Shown here: piece by piece, positions 44,347 to 52,829 of the stretch
Layout: each line of letters opens with the position of its first letter
How positions within the stretch are numbered: position 1 is the first letter of the stretch
NCBI GenBank assembly: GCA_964560765.1
Contig: CAZLMG010000004.1
Location: 62,001-126,000, forward strand
Direction of reading: 5' to 3'
Length of the DNA: 64,000 bases
From: CAZLMG01 sp964560765
GTDB lineage: Bacteria; Bdellovibrionota_B; Oligoflexia; Oligoflexales; CAZLMG01
Translations under genes and position numbers: made by a program
The notes under the pieces: generated by a model
Seen by the model: the letters and a program-made list of their open reading frames with translations, nothing else
Told to the model about the DNA's origin: nothing
Databases searched by the model: none

Positions 44347-44709
44347 CTACGATACCGATGAAAGTAGTCGATACAGATGCGCACCAAGCCGATCCAACGT
44401 TGGGGTGAGCGAAGCAGTTGCGTGCGGCTCCAGGTCCCTAATCGCGCAGACTTCACGAAACGACCCCTGTGCAATACGAAACGACTGCCGGCGTTCTCCT
44501 CGCAACTGGCGGCCATTGCCCTCCTGAAGATTGAGAGCCACTGAACTGGCCGCCCGAAGAAGCTGATTCTTCAGAAAGCCAGGCAGCTGGACTGCTTTGG
44601 CTTCGCGATAGAGTTGGAGCTGCCAGGCTATCTTAGATCCCAGCTGCTCAGGGCGGCCTCTAGCATCGTTCTCAATTTGGCGGAAGGATATGGAAGTTAA
44701 CTGCGTCAA
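44347..44709 (-). pseudogene. Four-helix-bundle (23S-IVP-like) gene, 5' end broken
   Basis: The frame encodes WQLQLYREAKAVQLPGF, then KNQLLRAASSVALNLQEGN, RRQSFRIAQGSFREV and a final LGAHLYRLLS helix. These are helices of the S23/four-helix-bundle family, proteins often found as intervening sequences in 23S rRNA genes and as free genes. Homology seems to begin near residue 26. The part upstream is antisense to a second fragment (44614-44700, plus strand), and the only start is a TTG at 44709 without a ribosome site. So the natural N-terminus has probably been lost in a rearrangement. Confidence 0.7.
44614..44700 (+). pseudogene. Inverted fragment of a second four-helix-bundle gene
   Basis: On the plus strand 28 codons before the TAA at 44698 read LELPGYLRSQLLRAASSIV followed by LNLAEGYGS. 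They match residue by residue the same stretch of the minus-strand copy (VQLPGFLKNQLLRAASSVA, LNLQEGNGR). The DNA copies differ at many third positions, so this is an old paralogue rather than a recent duplication. It lacks its start and two C-terminal helices. Confidence 0.6.
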
Positions 44710-44739
44710 TATACAAATTGCTCCGCGCTAAACTTCAGG

Positions 44740-44796
44740 CCTGATACTGTAAATCAGGTCCGTCTGAGTTCGGTTCCCGGGATCTCTGGATCCCGG
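44740..44796. repeat. Two small hairpins downstream of the YbjN-like gene
   Basis: CCTGAT/ATCAGG (44740-44758) and a perfect eight-pair CCGGGATC/GATCCCGG (44777-44796, loop TCTG) lie side by side. Neither is followed by a U-run. They could be REP-like extragenic elements or transcript-end structures. Confidence 0.4.
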
Positions 44797-44797
44797 T

Positions 44798-44902
44798 TTA
44801 TCGGTTTTCAGACAAAGCCACTGCATAGGAATTGAACAGTGCGCTTTGCTGTGCGAGGTAGAACTGGGCTTCAGGAAGCTCAGGTGAGTAGTCGGTTGCC
44901 AT
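44798..44902 (-). other. Candidate frameshifted C-terminus of the YbjN-like gene, or small ORF
   Basis: In the +1 frame relative to the YbjN-like gene, 34 codons from an ATG at 44902 read MATDYSPELPEAQFYLAQQ then SALFNSYAVALSENR before TAA. This looks like an amphipathic C-terminal helix rather than a random shadow. Reading through would give a join such as NRLL-TDYSPELPEAQ, extending the upstream protein to about 175 residues. It may be a true frameshift mutation, a sequencing error, or a separate microprotein. The ribosome site is poor (GGAG twelve bases off). Confidence 0.4.
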
Positions 44903-45323
44903 GATCGTACAGGACTCCGCAACTAAAGATACGCTCCATGATCGAGTCATAGAGCGATTCGGCGTAATATCCAACCAGACTCAGTGTATCGGCAAAGGTC
45001 TCGTACGTAAGGTTTTCCGTGAGGATTTGCGTCTGCAGGATCAATTGACGGTCTTGGTTCAGTCCCAATGAAACCATCTGCGCCGAGTAATTCAATTCCA
45101 GGATGAATCGCATCACATCCGGCCATGAATCCCAATCAATATCAAGCTTCATGAAGGGTACAACTTCGAAGCTGACCCACGTATCACAGAGCTCAACGGT
45201 CAAAGGATAAGCTCGCTTATCACCCTGCCAACCCGTCGCCCACCGGCGTGCGCCAATTTCGTGAAAATGCCAACCGTAGCGCGATAAGAATGCGGTGATG
45301 TCGTCATTCGCAACTTGGCGCAT
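44880..45323 (-). CDS. YbjN-domain protein
   Basis: A 147-residue protein of the YbjN/type III secretion chaperone-like fold. Features are an N-terminal helix (ITAFLSRYGWHFHEI), antiparallel strands, an LDIDWDSWPDVMRFILELN helix and the LILQTQILTENLTYETF strand-helix end typical of YbjN. YbjN proteins are linked to stress and motility regulation, and the fold binds partner proteins. The C-terminus may be shortened by a frameshift (see 44798-44902). Confidence 0.72.
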   Translation of the reverse strand: MRQVANDDITAFLSRYGWHFHEIGARRWATGWQGDKRAYPLTVELCDTWVSFEVVPFMKLDIDWDSWPDVMRFILELNYSAQMVSLGLNQDRQLILQTQILTENLTYETFADTLSLVGYYAESLYDSIMERIFSCGVLYDHGNRLLT

Positions 45324-45411
45324 TGACCTAAGTACCTACTTCATGAAGAATTGATGGTTCAAGGCTATCGATTTATGGTCGCCTCGTCAACTAAGAGGAA
45401 GTAAGCACAGC

Positions 45412-46290
45412 ATGTGGCATGTTCATGCCTTCACCAACTGGCTTGCCTCAATTGGCTCACAGAACTTCTTGGGCAAATACCCGCGCCCAGAGGCGAAGGG
45501 CGAAACCCAGTATTTGTTCATTCCCCCTCGGTCGCCTGGTCTCGGCTGTGTGGTTATGGTGCACGGCACCGGTAACGATCTCATGTTCTGCCAAACCCAT
45601 CTTTTTCGCGAGTGGCACGAGCAGGGACTGGGCATCTTCACCTTTGACCTCGATGGCCATGGCACCACCAGTTCCACAGTTCTTCGCGCCTCTGCTTGGC
45701 CCAATATGTTGAGCGTCGCACGCAACAAGTTGCGTGAGCTGGCCCCCTACGAACCCATTCACGCTGTCGGTTACAGCCTGGGCGGTGCGCTTCTCCTGCA
45801 CGAAATTCTGCAAGGAGAGTGGAACATCGCCAGCGCCGCCGTCATTGGCACCCCCGTTGAGTTGACCGTCACGGCACGCTTTCTATTTCGAGAGCTGATG
45901 TTGCCGTTCTATCCAGGGTTCCGGCATCAGTTGCTGAATTATGAGTTTCGTGACTTGATACCCGCTATCGGGCCCGTCAATCGGCGCAAGTATCCCATTC
46001 GTTACGAGGCGCGCGGCCATTACGTCGAGGTGGTGCGGCAGATTTTTCGCGAAATCATGCAACGCATCGCTGACAGGCAAAGCCAGGTACCCACTCTGCT
46101 CGTCCACGCAGCCCTAGACCTCTTGGCACCACCTGCTGCTGGTGAATTTTTCATGAAGTTTCTGCCACGCTCGACGCTGCATATCGTTCCGGCCGAAAAC
46201 CACTGCTCAGTCTTGATGAGCGAAAGTACGGTGCAGGTTGTGTCAGCTTGGTTACGCAATCAGACCCTCAATGGCGAGAGCAAACCATGA
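45412..46290 (+). CDS. Alpha/beta hydrolase
   Basis: A 292-residue alpha/beta-hydrolase, cytoplasmic by appearance. The oxyanion region is VMVHGTGND, the nucleophile Ser lies in GYSLGG (about 124-129), the acid is probably the Asp in HAALDLLAP and the His in AENHCSVL. It resembles monoglyceride or serine-aminopeptidase (S33-like) hydrolases. Its stop overlaps the ATG of the next gene (ATGA), so it works with a metal-dependent hydrolase. Substrate unknown. Confidence 0.85.
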   Translation: MWHVHAFTNWLASIGSQNFLGKYPRPEAKGETQYLFIPPRSPGLGCVVMVHGTGNDLMFCQTHLFREWHEQGLGIFTFDLDGHGTTSSTVLRASAWPNMLSVARNKLRELAPYEPIHAVGYSLGGALLLHEILQGEWNIASAAVIGTPVELTVTARFLFRELMLPFYPGFRHQLLNYEFRDLIPAIGPVNRRKYPIRYEARGHYVEVVRQIFREIMQRIADRQSQVPTLLVHAALDLLAPPAAGEFFMKFLPRSTLHIVPAENHCSVLMSESTVQVVSAWLRNQTLNGESKP

Positions 46291-47279
46291 GCTTAAAGAT
46301 TGATGTTCATATGCATTTGGCTGGCACTGGCTGTTGCGGCTCAGGCATTCGTTTGTCGAACACGTTTCGCCAGCGCTATACATTCCGACTGCTGAAATTG
46401 ATTCAGGGGATCTCGAACAAGCAAATGCAGACGACCATCGATGGAGACTGGGCCCAACGCATCTCGGATTATGTGCGGCACAGCGAATTGGACTACGGGG
46501 TCGTGTTGGGGTTTGACAGCTCCTACGATGCGCACACCGGTGCTGAGCACATCCATGAACTACAGATGTTCATTCCATCGCGCTGGGTATTCAACGTGTG
46601 TCGAACGCACTCCAACTTGCTGCCTGGGCCGTCCATCAACCCTATGCGTGCTGATAGCCTCGACGAGTTGGACTACTGCTTGGCAGAGGGTGCTGTACTC
46701 ATTAAGTGGCTCCCCAGCGCCCAAAACTTCAACCCTAGTTCGACGCAAGTGCAACCGTTTTACCGTAAACTAGCTGCCGCCCGCGTGCCCTTGCTGGTAC
46801 ACATGGGCGGCGAGCGGACATTTCATACCTTCAACGAAGCCTACAGCCGCGTCGAGCACTTGCGCCCGGCCCTCGACCAAGGTGTGACGGTCATCTGCGC
46901 TCATACGGCGACCCGCATCATCGCATCGGTTGAAGCGGATCAAACAGCAAATCTCAAAGCCCTTCTTGCGCAGTACCCGAATCTTTACGTCGACAATTCT
47001 GGACTGTGCAACCCGGGGCGCTTTCCGCACACCCCGAAGTTGGCCAAAGATACAGAGATCGTCAATCGTACGCTGTATGGCAGCGACTGGCCCGTACCAT
47101 CGAACGCCATTTACTATCTGGGCAAACTCGGCCCGGTCCGCACCCTCCAGCTTGAACGTCAACGAAATCCGCTAGATCGCGACATCGGGATCAAGAGGGC
47201 ACTGGGCTACCCTGAGGCAACCCTTACTCGGGCCAGCGATGTGCTGGCCAATCTTCAGCGCTGGACCCAACGGCCATAA
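46287..47279 (+). CDS. Amidohydrolase-family metal-dependent hydrolase
   Basis: A 330-residue TIM-barrel protein starting at the ATG that overlaps the preceding stop. It begins MSLKIDVHMHLAGTG (metal-binding HxH), has LVHMGGERT and VICAHTATRI in the middle, and TLYGSDWPVPSN near the end, where the Asp is the usual catalytic base. This is the COG2159-type amidohydrolase pattern (decarboxylases and lactonases). Together with the alpha/beta hydrolase it may form a short catabolic step. CCGSG near residue 15-19 is a notable Cys pair. Confidence 0.83.
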   Translation: MSLKIDVHMHLAGTGCCGSGIRLSNTFRQRYTFRLLKLIQGISNKQMQTTIDGDWAQRISDYVRHSELDYGVVLGFDSSYDAHTGAEHIHELQMFIPSRWVFNVCRTHSNLLPGPSINPMRADSLDELDYCLAEGAVLIKWLPSAQNFNPSSTQVQPFYRKLAAARVPLLVHMGGERTFHTFNEAYSRVEHLRPALDQGVTVICAHTATRIIASVEADQTANLKALLAQYPNLYVDNSGLCNPGRFPHTPKLAKDTEIVNRTLYGSDWPVPSNAIYYLGKLGPVRTLQLERQRNPLDRDIGIKRALGYPEATLTRASDVLANLQRWTQRP

Positions 47280-47357
47280 TCGGCGCCGCTTTCAGCTTTT
47301 GACCTGGCCGGCCGTGTGTTAAGGTTTCAGCCGCAACCAACATCGGGGGTAAAGACG

Positions 47358-47822
47358 GTGAAAGGTCATCCAAAAGTCATTGAAGTGCTAAACGACGTTC
47401 TCATGGGCGAATTGACCGCCATTAACCAATACTTTCTGCATGCCTCCATGTGCCGGAACTGGGGCTATAACAAGATCTATCAGGTGGTTTACAAAGAATC
47501 GATCGACGAGATGAAGCACGCTAAGGAAGTTACGGATCGCATCCTCTTTCTCGAGGGTCTGCCGAATCTGCAAAAGCTCGGCAAGCTGAACATCGGCGAG
47601 ACGGTGCCAGAACAATTTGAATCCGACCTGAAGTTGGAGTTTGAAGCTCTTGAGCGCTTGCGCAAGGGTGTCAAGATTTGCGACGAGGCCTTTGACTATT
47701 CCACCCGCGATTTGCTGGAAGGTATCTTGCGCGACGAAGAGCGCCACGTGGACTGGCTCGAGGCGCAACTTTCTATCATCAAGGAAGTTGGCAAAGAGAA
47801 TTACCTGGCCGAGCAGCTTTAA
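47358..47822 (+). CDS. bfr: Bacterioferritin
   Basis: A 154-residue bacterioferritin. The GTG at 47358, with GGGGGTAA upstream, aligns exactly with the E. coli start (KGHPKVIEVLN); the ATG at 47316 would add 14 unneeded residues. Ferroxidase ligands E18, E51, H54 and E127/H130 in RDEERHVDW are present, as is the haem Met52 in SIDEMKHA. It would form a 24-mer, haem-bearing iron store. A terminator follows. Its partner bfd lies 4.7 kb away. Confidence 0.96.
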   Translation: MKGHPKVIEVLNDVLMGELTAINQYFLHASMCRNWGYNKIYQVVYKESIDEMKHAKEVTDRILFLEGLPNLQKLGKLNIGETVPEQFESDLKLEFEALERLRKGVKICDEAFDYSTRDLLEGILRDEERHVDWLEAQLSIIKEVGKENYLAEQL

Positions 47823-47844
47823 CCTACTAGCGGATACAATGGAT

Positions 47845-47877
47845 ACGGGCGACCTCGGGTGGCCCGTTTTTTTTTTT
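47845..47877 (+). terminator. Rho-independent terminator after bfr
   Basis: ACGGGC (47845-47850) pairs with GCCCGT (47862-47867), with an inner ACC/GGT extension, then 11 consecutive T. It starts 22 bases after the bfr stop. It overlaps the end of the convergent methyltransferase gene by two bases. Confidence 0.92.
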
Positions 47878-48511
47878 ACTTCAACTCAGCCAGAACCATA
47901 GTCCAAGGAATCGGCGTTTTGACGATGCTGACGCGATAATGCCTTTCGAGAAACCGCAGAAAACTCCGCCGCCCCCAATGATTGACGTGCCCCGGCGTAT
48001 TGCCAAGACGATTCCAATATTTACCTCGCGCTACATTCAAAGCACACCACATCGGCTCGCGCGGAACACTTGCAATCAACTTGGGAATCTTAAGCGCGAC
48101 TAAAGCGCGTAGTGCAGCTTCTGGTTCATCCAAGTGCTCAAATACTTCGCAGCAAACGAGGCACTCAGCTTCCGCCACCTCCGCCCGCGAAAGCTGCAGC
48201 AAGCTCCGCTGCCGAAACGTCCCTGGCAAGCCGTGTCTCTGAAAGGCACTTTGTGCATCCGCCACACACTCGGGTGCAATATCACTTCCGTTGACGGCAA
48301 AGCCTTGTTTAGCCAAGTGCAGTGCCAACTCGCCTTCGCCGCAGCCGACTTCGTAAAAACTCTTTGACTTCGACGCCAAAACCAAATGCTGGAATGAGTC
48401 AAGGAAGCCCCGCATCAAATGCCGCGCAATGGGGTTGGCGGTATTGTACTTGTCGTAATAATTGCCACCGACCTGTCCGACTTCAAAAGTCGAAGTAAAC
48501 TCAATACTCAT
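47876..48511 (-). CDS. SAM-dependent methyltransferase, class I
   Basis: A 211-residue protein with a Rossmann methyltransferase fold. Motif I is FYEVGCGEGELALHL, motif II holds GSDIAPECVADAQ, motif III is AECLVCCEVFEHLDEPE, all UbiG/Methyltransf_11-like. The C-terminal part contains NTPGHVNHWGRRSF, common in methyltransferases of glycan clusters. It is the last gene of a three-gene unit with GT2 and GT-C genes, three bases after the GT2 stop, so its substrate may be a polysaccharide or lipid-linked sugar. Confidence 0.87.
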   Translation of the reverse strand: MSIEFTSTFEVGQVGGNYYDKYNTANPIARHLMRGFLDSFQHLVLASKSKSFYEVGCGEGELALHLAKQGFAVNGSDIAPECVADAQSAFQRHGLPGTFRQRSLLQLSRAEVAEAECLVCCEVFEHLDEPEAALRALVALKIPKLIASVPREPMWCALNVARGKYWNRLGNTPGHVNHWGRRSFLRFLERHYRVSIVKTPIPWTMVLAELK

Positions 48512-48514
48512 CGA

Positions 48515-49480
48515 CTAACCCTTCCTAATGGCTTGGTCGCATTCCATGGCCAGAGTTCGACTGCGGATGTCCTCTAGCAATCGCCGATTGGCGGCGATCA
48601 AATCAGAAATGACGCCCAACGCCCCCATGAGGAACCCGCAGATAATCAGGACACTAGCCAGAATCAGCGACTGAATCTTGCCGTCTCCCTGCCCCAGTGC
48701 GTAGAAGTACAGGAAGCGGGAAATATAGAAAATTCCCGGTACCATAAAGGTTATCGCCAAAGCAGTAAAAAAGCGAACCGGCTTGTAAAGCATATAGATA
48801 CGCAGAATGGTTAAAATCGATCGCCAAACGTACGATGGGATACTCTTGACCAGACGCGAAGGCCGCAGGAATCCGTTGACACGCACGGGGACGCTGGTGA
48901 TCGAAATGTTCTTGCGTCCACACTGAATGATCGTGTCGAGCGTGTAGGTATATTCACTCTGCACGCAAAGCTGCAAGGCGGCATTGCGTGTCATCGCCCG
49001 AAAGCCGCTAGGCGCATCGGGAATATCGGTGCCCGACGCTAGTCGCACCACCCAGGATCCCAGCTTCTGCAGCTGCTTCTTGATCGGAGAAAAATCCTGA
49101 ATATCACCGATTGGGCGTGCCCCGACGACAACTTCCGCGCGGCCGTCGAGAATGGGCTCTAACAATTTGGGAATATCGTCGGCATTGTATTGGTTGTCGG
49201 CGTCCGTATTCACGATCACATCGGCGCCGTGGCGTAAACAAGCTGTAATCCCGACCATGAAAGCGTTCGCCAGTCCGCCATTGACGGGAATGGACGCAAT
49301 ATGCTGGACACCGCACTCACGCGCGACTTCGACGCTGCGATCACGGGAGCCATCATCGATCAGTAGCCACTCTATCTTGTCGACGTTCGGAAGCTCGCGG
49401 GGAAGTGCGCGCAAAGCGGTCGCCAGGGTCTGTTCCTCGTTGTAGCAAGGAATTTGAATGATCAATTTTCCGATGCGCAT
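48515..49480 (-). CDS. GT2 glycosyltransferase, polyprenyl-phosphate sugar type (GtrB/DPM1-like)
   Basis: A 321-residue protein. The GT-A domain (1 to about 220) has IPCYNEEQT, LLIDDGSRDRS, the DXD-type NTDADNQYN and PSGFRAMTR. Two C-terminal membrane helices (about 240-300) follow. This architecture is that of enzymes loading a sugar onto undecaprenyl phosphate for a GT-C transferase. The neighbouring GT-C-like gene (49516) is the natural partner. The ATG has GGGAG just upstream. Confidence 0.92.
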   Translation of the reverse strand: MRIGKLIIQIPCYNEEQTLATALRALPRELPNVDKIEWLLIDDGSRDRSVEVARECGVQHIASIPVNGGLANAFMVGITACLRHGADVIVNTDADNQYNADDIPKLLEPILDGRAEVVVGARPIGDIQDFSPIKKQLQKLGSWVVRLASGTDIPDAPSGFRAMTRNAALQLCVQSEYTYTLDTIIQCGRKNISITSVPVRVNGFLRPSRLVKSIPSYVWRSILTILRIYMLYKPVRFFTALAITFMVPGIFYISRFLYFYALGQGDGKIQSLILASVLIICGFLMGALGVISDLIAANRRLLEDIRSRTLAMECDQAIRKG

Positions 49481-49515
49481 AGAACTCCCAAGTCCCTATT
49501 CGTGGCAATCCTTCA

Positions 49516-51111
49516 CTAGGGAAGGCGGCTCTCACCAGTCATCTCCGATTCAGCAGCTGGATGCCGCAATCGATATACGCGTAGGGCCCCAACCCAAATG
49601 TTATGGAATTGAGTTCGGTACTCGCCGTTCCTAATAATGTATTGGAAACACGGATCCGTCCGATCACCGTGGATGAAGGCAAAATCATAGTCTCGCAATC
49701 TCGCCACGTCCGCTTCCGTGCTGCAGGTTTTTAGGAAATAGGCTTGAGGACTTTGACTGATAACATGCATGCGCGTACCGCGCGGGCTATAGTAATTATA
49801 GTGGAACTTGTCCGAGATGATGAGAGGAGCTGGCACGTCCTGAACGTGGTCCCAGACATAGCCCCAAGGAATGAACTCCTTGATCGCCTGTTCTTCTGTC
49901 AATTGCGTCTGGATGCGAATTGCATCACCGATGTTGCGAATGGTCAAGTCAAGTTTCGCATCCAGCAACGCCAAAACGAGCACGCCAGATGCCAGAATTT
50001 TCCCGGTGCGCGGAGCAAATTCATACTGCGCCAGACTCATAAACAAAAAAACAACGAGGAAAAAATAACAGGCAAAAAAGTACCGAGGATGCGAGACCGT
50101 GCCGCTACCAACGAGGTAGAGCAGAAAGACGCCCAGACTGAGAAGAAAGAAGAAATTGGGTGCTGTGCGACCCTGGCGCAAGTTGTAAACGAAGGTGATC
50201 GGAGCAATAAGAAAGACGTACTTGCCGGTAAACAAGTCAAACAAGTTGGTTAGAAAGATGGCTGCGGTCACGCGATCGCCGTTTAATCGCGCGTAATAGT
50301 CGACCATCGCCGGACTTGAATTGCCCGGCATCAAGGTCGAAAATCCAGGAAACAGTGGATTACCCGTATAGTAGAAATTCTTGGCTAGCTGAGGGGCCAC
50401 CGTCATCGCCGCTACGGCTACCGCCAAACCGATGAGGGCCCAGCGATTAGGCTGCTTCCACGCCTTGTAACAAAAGTAGAGTCCCAATAGCCCGGATGCA
50501 CCTAGGCCACTCAACTTAATGCCAGGCGCTAGACCCAGCAAAAAACCACCCACCACCGCCGAACGATAGGAAGCGGGACGAAGAAAGACATACAAAGCGC
50601 CCAGGAGCGAAGCTGTGGCCACCGCTGCGTCGTTCTTGGCGTAATGGAAATGACCCGCATCTTTACCGATCGTCAGAAGACAAAATACCGCGAGTGGCCC
50701 CCAAATCGGATGGCGAATTGTTTTCGCAACGACCCAGCAGGCAATGCCCATGGCGACGAAAAAGTGTATGAACTGACAGATCAGCTGATTGGTAACTAAT
50801 GACTCAACAAACGCAAACGGTATGAAGTAAAGGAGGTCGAAATAACCCGCCTGAGCGTAATGGTGCAAGTGCTCCCACATTTGCGCCCATCCGATGTCGT
50901 AAAAGAGCTTTGGCGCGACCAGGGTGTAGTACAGTGGGTCGCCATGATGATGGATCTCGAAAGCTTCCAAGCTTCGCAACAAGAATATGGCCACAACCGC
51001 CCACCAGGCATAGGCGATTGGTTTATTCAATTGTCTGAAATGATTGGAATGTTTCATTTTCATCGCAACGGTTCGGCCAGTTGATGAAGCTTGAATGGCC
51101 GACTTTGCCAC
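49516..51111 (-). CDS. Polytopic membrane protein, probable GT-C glycosyltransferase
   Basis: A 531-residue protein with about ten membrane helices and a soluble C-terminal domain (about 420-531). After the first helix comes EIHHHGDPLYYTLVAPKLFYD, an acidic-aromatic loop as in GT-C enzymes. The start is uncertain: a GTG at 51111 or an ATG at 51063, both with weak ribosome sites. Context (GT2 and methyltransferase downstream in one unit) points to transfer of a lipid-linked sugar in the periplasm. Confidence 0.78.
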   Translation of the reverse strand: MAKSAIQASSTGRTVAMKMKHSNHFRQLNKPIAYAWWAVVAIFLLRSLEAFEIHHHGDPLYYTLVAPKLFYDIGWAQMWEHLHHYAQAGYFDLLYFIPFAFVESLVTNQLICQFIHFFVAMGIACWVVAKTIRHPIWGPLAVFCLLTIGKDAGHFHYAKNDAAVATASLLGALYVFLRPASYRSAVVGGFLLGLAPGIKLSGLGASGLLGLYFCYKAWKQPNRWALIGLAVAVAAMTVAPQLAKNFYYTGNPLFPGFSTLMPGNSSPAMVDYYARLNGDRVTAAIFLTNLFDLFTGKYVFLIAPITFVYNLRQGRTAPNFFFLLSLGVFLLYLVGSGTVSHPRYFFACYFFLVVFLFMSLAQYEFAPRTGKILASGVLVLALLDAKLDLTIRNIGDAIRIQTQLTEEQAIKEFIPWGYVWDHVQDVPAPLIISDKFHYNYYSPRGTRMHVISQSPQAYFLKTCSTEADVARLRDYDFAFIHGDRTDPCFQYIIRNGEYRTQFHNIWVGALRVYRLRHPAAESEMTGESRLP

Positions 51112-51230
51112 AGAACCGTTGGCATGGGAATGCTTTTGCAGAACACCTGAGTTGACCCAACTGCGGCATGACGACTATCCTTTACCAATGCTTTACGGAA
51201 AAAGGCAGATCACCACCGAGGGAGGGTATG

Positions 51231-52535
51231 ATGCGATCTATCCAGCGCCTGTTTCTTGTGCTCAGCAGCACACTCACTCTGACAGCCCCTGCACATGCTA
51301 GCGGACGGCTTAGCGTCAACCCCATCAAAGCCAATGCTATCGATGATGGTCGCTTGGTGATTTATCAGGATTCCGGCTGGGAGGTGCGTATGTCGCCCTC
51401 GCCTCTCGACAATGTCTTCGAAGACCGATACGTCGTCTCCTTTGCAAATGGCAAGATTACCAGTAATGACCTCGAGCGCTTTGGCCCCGTCGAGGCGGTT
51501 GCCGGTAACCAATTCGCGGTACTAAAAGTCGCTGAAGACGAGGTCTTACCATTATCTGGATTTCTACATGAGCGCGGCCTGCCTTGTGGTTCACTTTTTC
51601 AGTTGCGCGGCGACCCCGTCTTTGGCGTCGAACCTGCGGCACCCGCAGCAATTCACGCTATTGGCACGCTCAAGCAAGACGTCCTCGCCGCCACCAGCAC
51701 AGTCGATCCAGAGCGTATTCGCGGGACCGTCTCGGACCTTTCCAGCATTCACACTCGCCACTCCAGCTCGCCCACAGGGCAAACCGTTGCCGACCTGCTG
51801 GCGAGGGAATACCGGGCTTTGGCCGGCGCCCGAGACGACGTGCAGATTGAAACTTTTGAGCATGCCGGCAAGACTACGCAACCGAGCCTAGTTGTTAGAA
51901 TTATCGGGCGCACGAAGCCGGATGAGCTGATCATTCTCGGGAGCCACATCGACAGCATCGCGTACATGAGCGGCACCAGCGGTCGGTCGCCAGGGGCCGA
52001 TGATAACGCCAGCGGCACAGCGACCAATCTCGAGATCTTTCGCGTCCTGATGCAACAGAACTGGTCCTTGGAGCGCACACTGGAGATTCACGGATATGCC
52101 GCCGAAGAACAAGGATTGGTGGGCAGCCAAGACATGGCGAAAAAGTATCGGGATCAAGCGAAGAATGTCGTGGCCATGGTGCAGCACGATATGAACATTT
52201 ACCGTAGCGGCCCAGCCGACAAGATCTGGTTGGTGAGCAACAATACGAATGCTGCGCTCAACACCCAATTGGGGCAGTTGATCGACCAATATGCTGGCGT
52301 GACTTGGGGTACTAAGGTGTTGTCAGGTGGAAATAGCGATCACTATTCCTGGACTCGGCAGGGTTATGCGGCGGCCTTCCCCTTTGAAGACCCGGCCAAC
52401 TATAACCCTCACATCCATACGACTGGCGATGATTTGACCAACGGAACCGCGTTTTCTCAGGCTGCGGCTTTTGCAAAACTGGGAATTGCCTATGTCGCCC
52501 ATTTTGCGGGAAACGGTTTGGCTACTCGACGATAG
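51231..52535 (+). CDS. Secreted M28-family zinc aminopeptidase
   Basis: A 434-residue protease starting at the second of two ATGs (51231), spaced correctly from GAGGGAGG. The signal peptide ends near APAHAS. The N-terminal region (to about 150) looks like a propeptide. Catalytic M28 blocks are LGSHIDS (His about 239), GADDNASGT (Asp about 256), YAAEEQGLVGS (Glu base and ligand), QHDMN and SDHYSW. It resembles the Vibrio leucine aminopeptidase (Ap1). The 3' end overlaps bfd by 14 bases, convergently. Confidence 0.92.
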   Translation: MRSIQRLFLVLSSTLTLTAPAHASGRLSVNPIKANAIDDGRLVIYQDSGWEVRMSPSPLDNVFEDRYVVSFANGKITSNDLERFGPVEAVAGNQFAVLKVAEDEVLPLSGFLHERGLPCGSLFQLRGDPVFGVEPAAPAAIHAIGTLKQDVLAATSTVDPERIRGTVSDLSSIHTRHSSSPTGQTVADLLAREYRALAGARDDVQIETFEHAGKTTQPSLVVRIIGRTKPDELIILGSHIDSIAYMSGTSGRSPGADDNASGTATNLEIFRVLMQQNWSLERTLEIHGYAAEEQGLVGSQDMAKKYRDQAKNVVAMVQHDMNIYRSGPADKIWLVSNNTNAALNTQLGQLIDQYAGVTWGTKVLSGGNSDHYSWTRQGYAAAFPFEDPANYNPHIHTTGDDLTNGTAFSQAAAFAKLGIAYVAHFAGNGLATRR

Positions 52536-52734
52536 AGTCCCGATGCATGTCTGCAGACGGCTCGCAGTCCGTCTGCTCAAGATCCCGAAGCATTTGCTGA
52601 AGATGACAGACGCAGGCGCCGCAGTTGGCGCCGGCGCTACACTGCTTTTGTAAGGATCGAAGATTAGTATGACCGCTAGCGATCAATTCGCGAATCTTGC
52701 GGTCGGAAATTCCGGCGCATAAACAGACATACAT
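52522..52734 (-). CDS. bfd: Bacterioferritin-associated ferredoxin
   Basis: A 70-residue [2Fe-2S] protein. The ATG at 52734 has GGGAGG ten bases upstream; an ATG at 52743 is too close to it. The four cluster cysteines are in YVCLCAGISD and CGACVCHL (spacing C-x-C and C-x2-C, with a further Cys nearby). Bfd donates electrons to Bfr so that ferric iron can be mobilised. A Fur-like site lies upstream, consistent with induction under iron starvation. The C-terminal tail is longer than in E. coli Bfd. Confidence 0.92.
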   Translation of the reverse strand: MYVCLCAGISDRKIRELIASGHTNLRSLQKQCSAGANCGACVCHLQQMLRDLEQTDCEPSADMHRDSIVE

Positions 52735-52793
52735 GACTTTCATGCCTCCCGATAAACGCCCAAAAATCTTATCGGAAGAAAGCTACCGTTCTT

Positions 52794-52812
52794 GAGAATA
52801 ATTTTCAATATC
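52794..52812 (-). promoter_or_regulatory. Fur box upstream of bfd
   Basis: Read leftwards, GATATTGAAAATTATTCTC matches the classical GATAATGATAATCATTATC at 15 of 19 positions. It lies 60-78 bases before the bfd start, where a repressor would cover the promoter. The match was counted by eye. Confidence 0.65.
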
Positions 52813-52829
52813 GTTAGCGTGAATTTTTT

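Noticed and set aside
44728..44922. 64-codon minus-strand frame overlapping the YbjN-like end
   Set aside because: The +1-shifted frame at 44798-44902 is far more protein-like; this one is Ser/Thr/Pro-rich noise across the hairpins.
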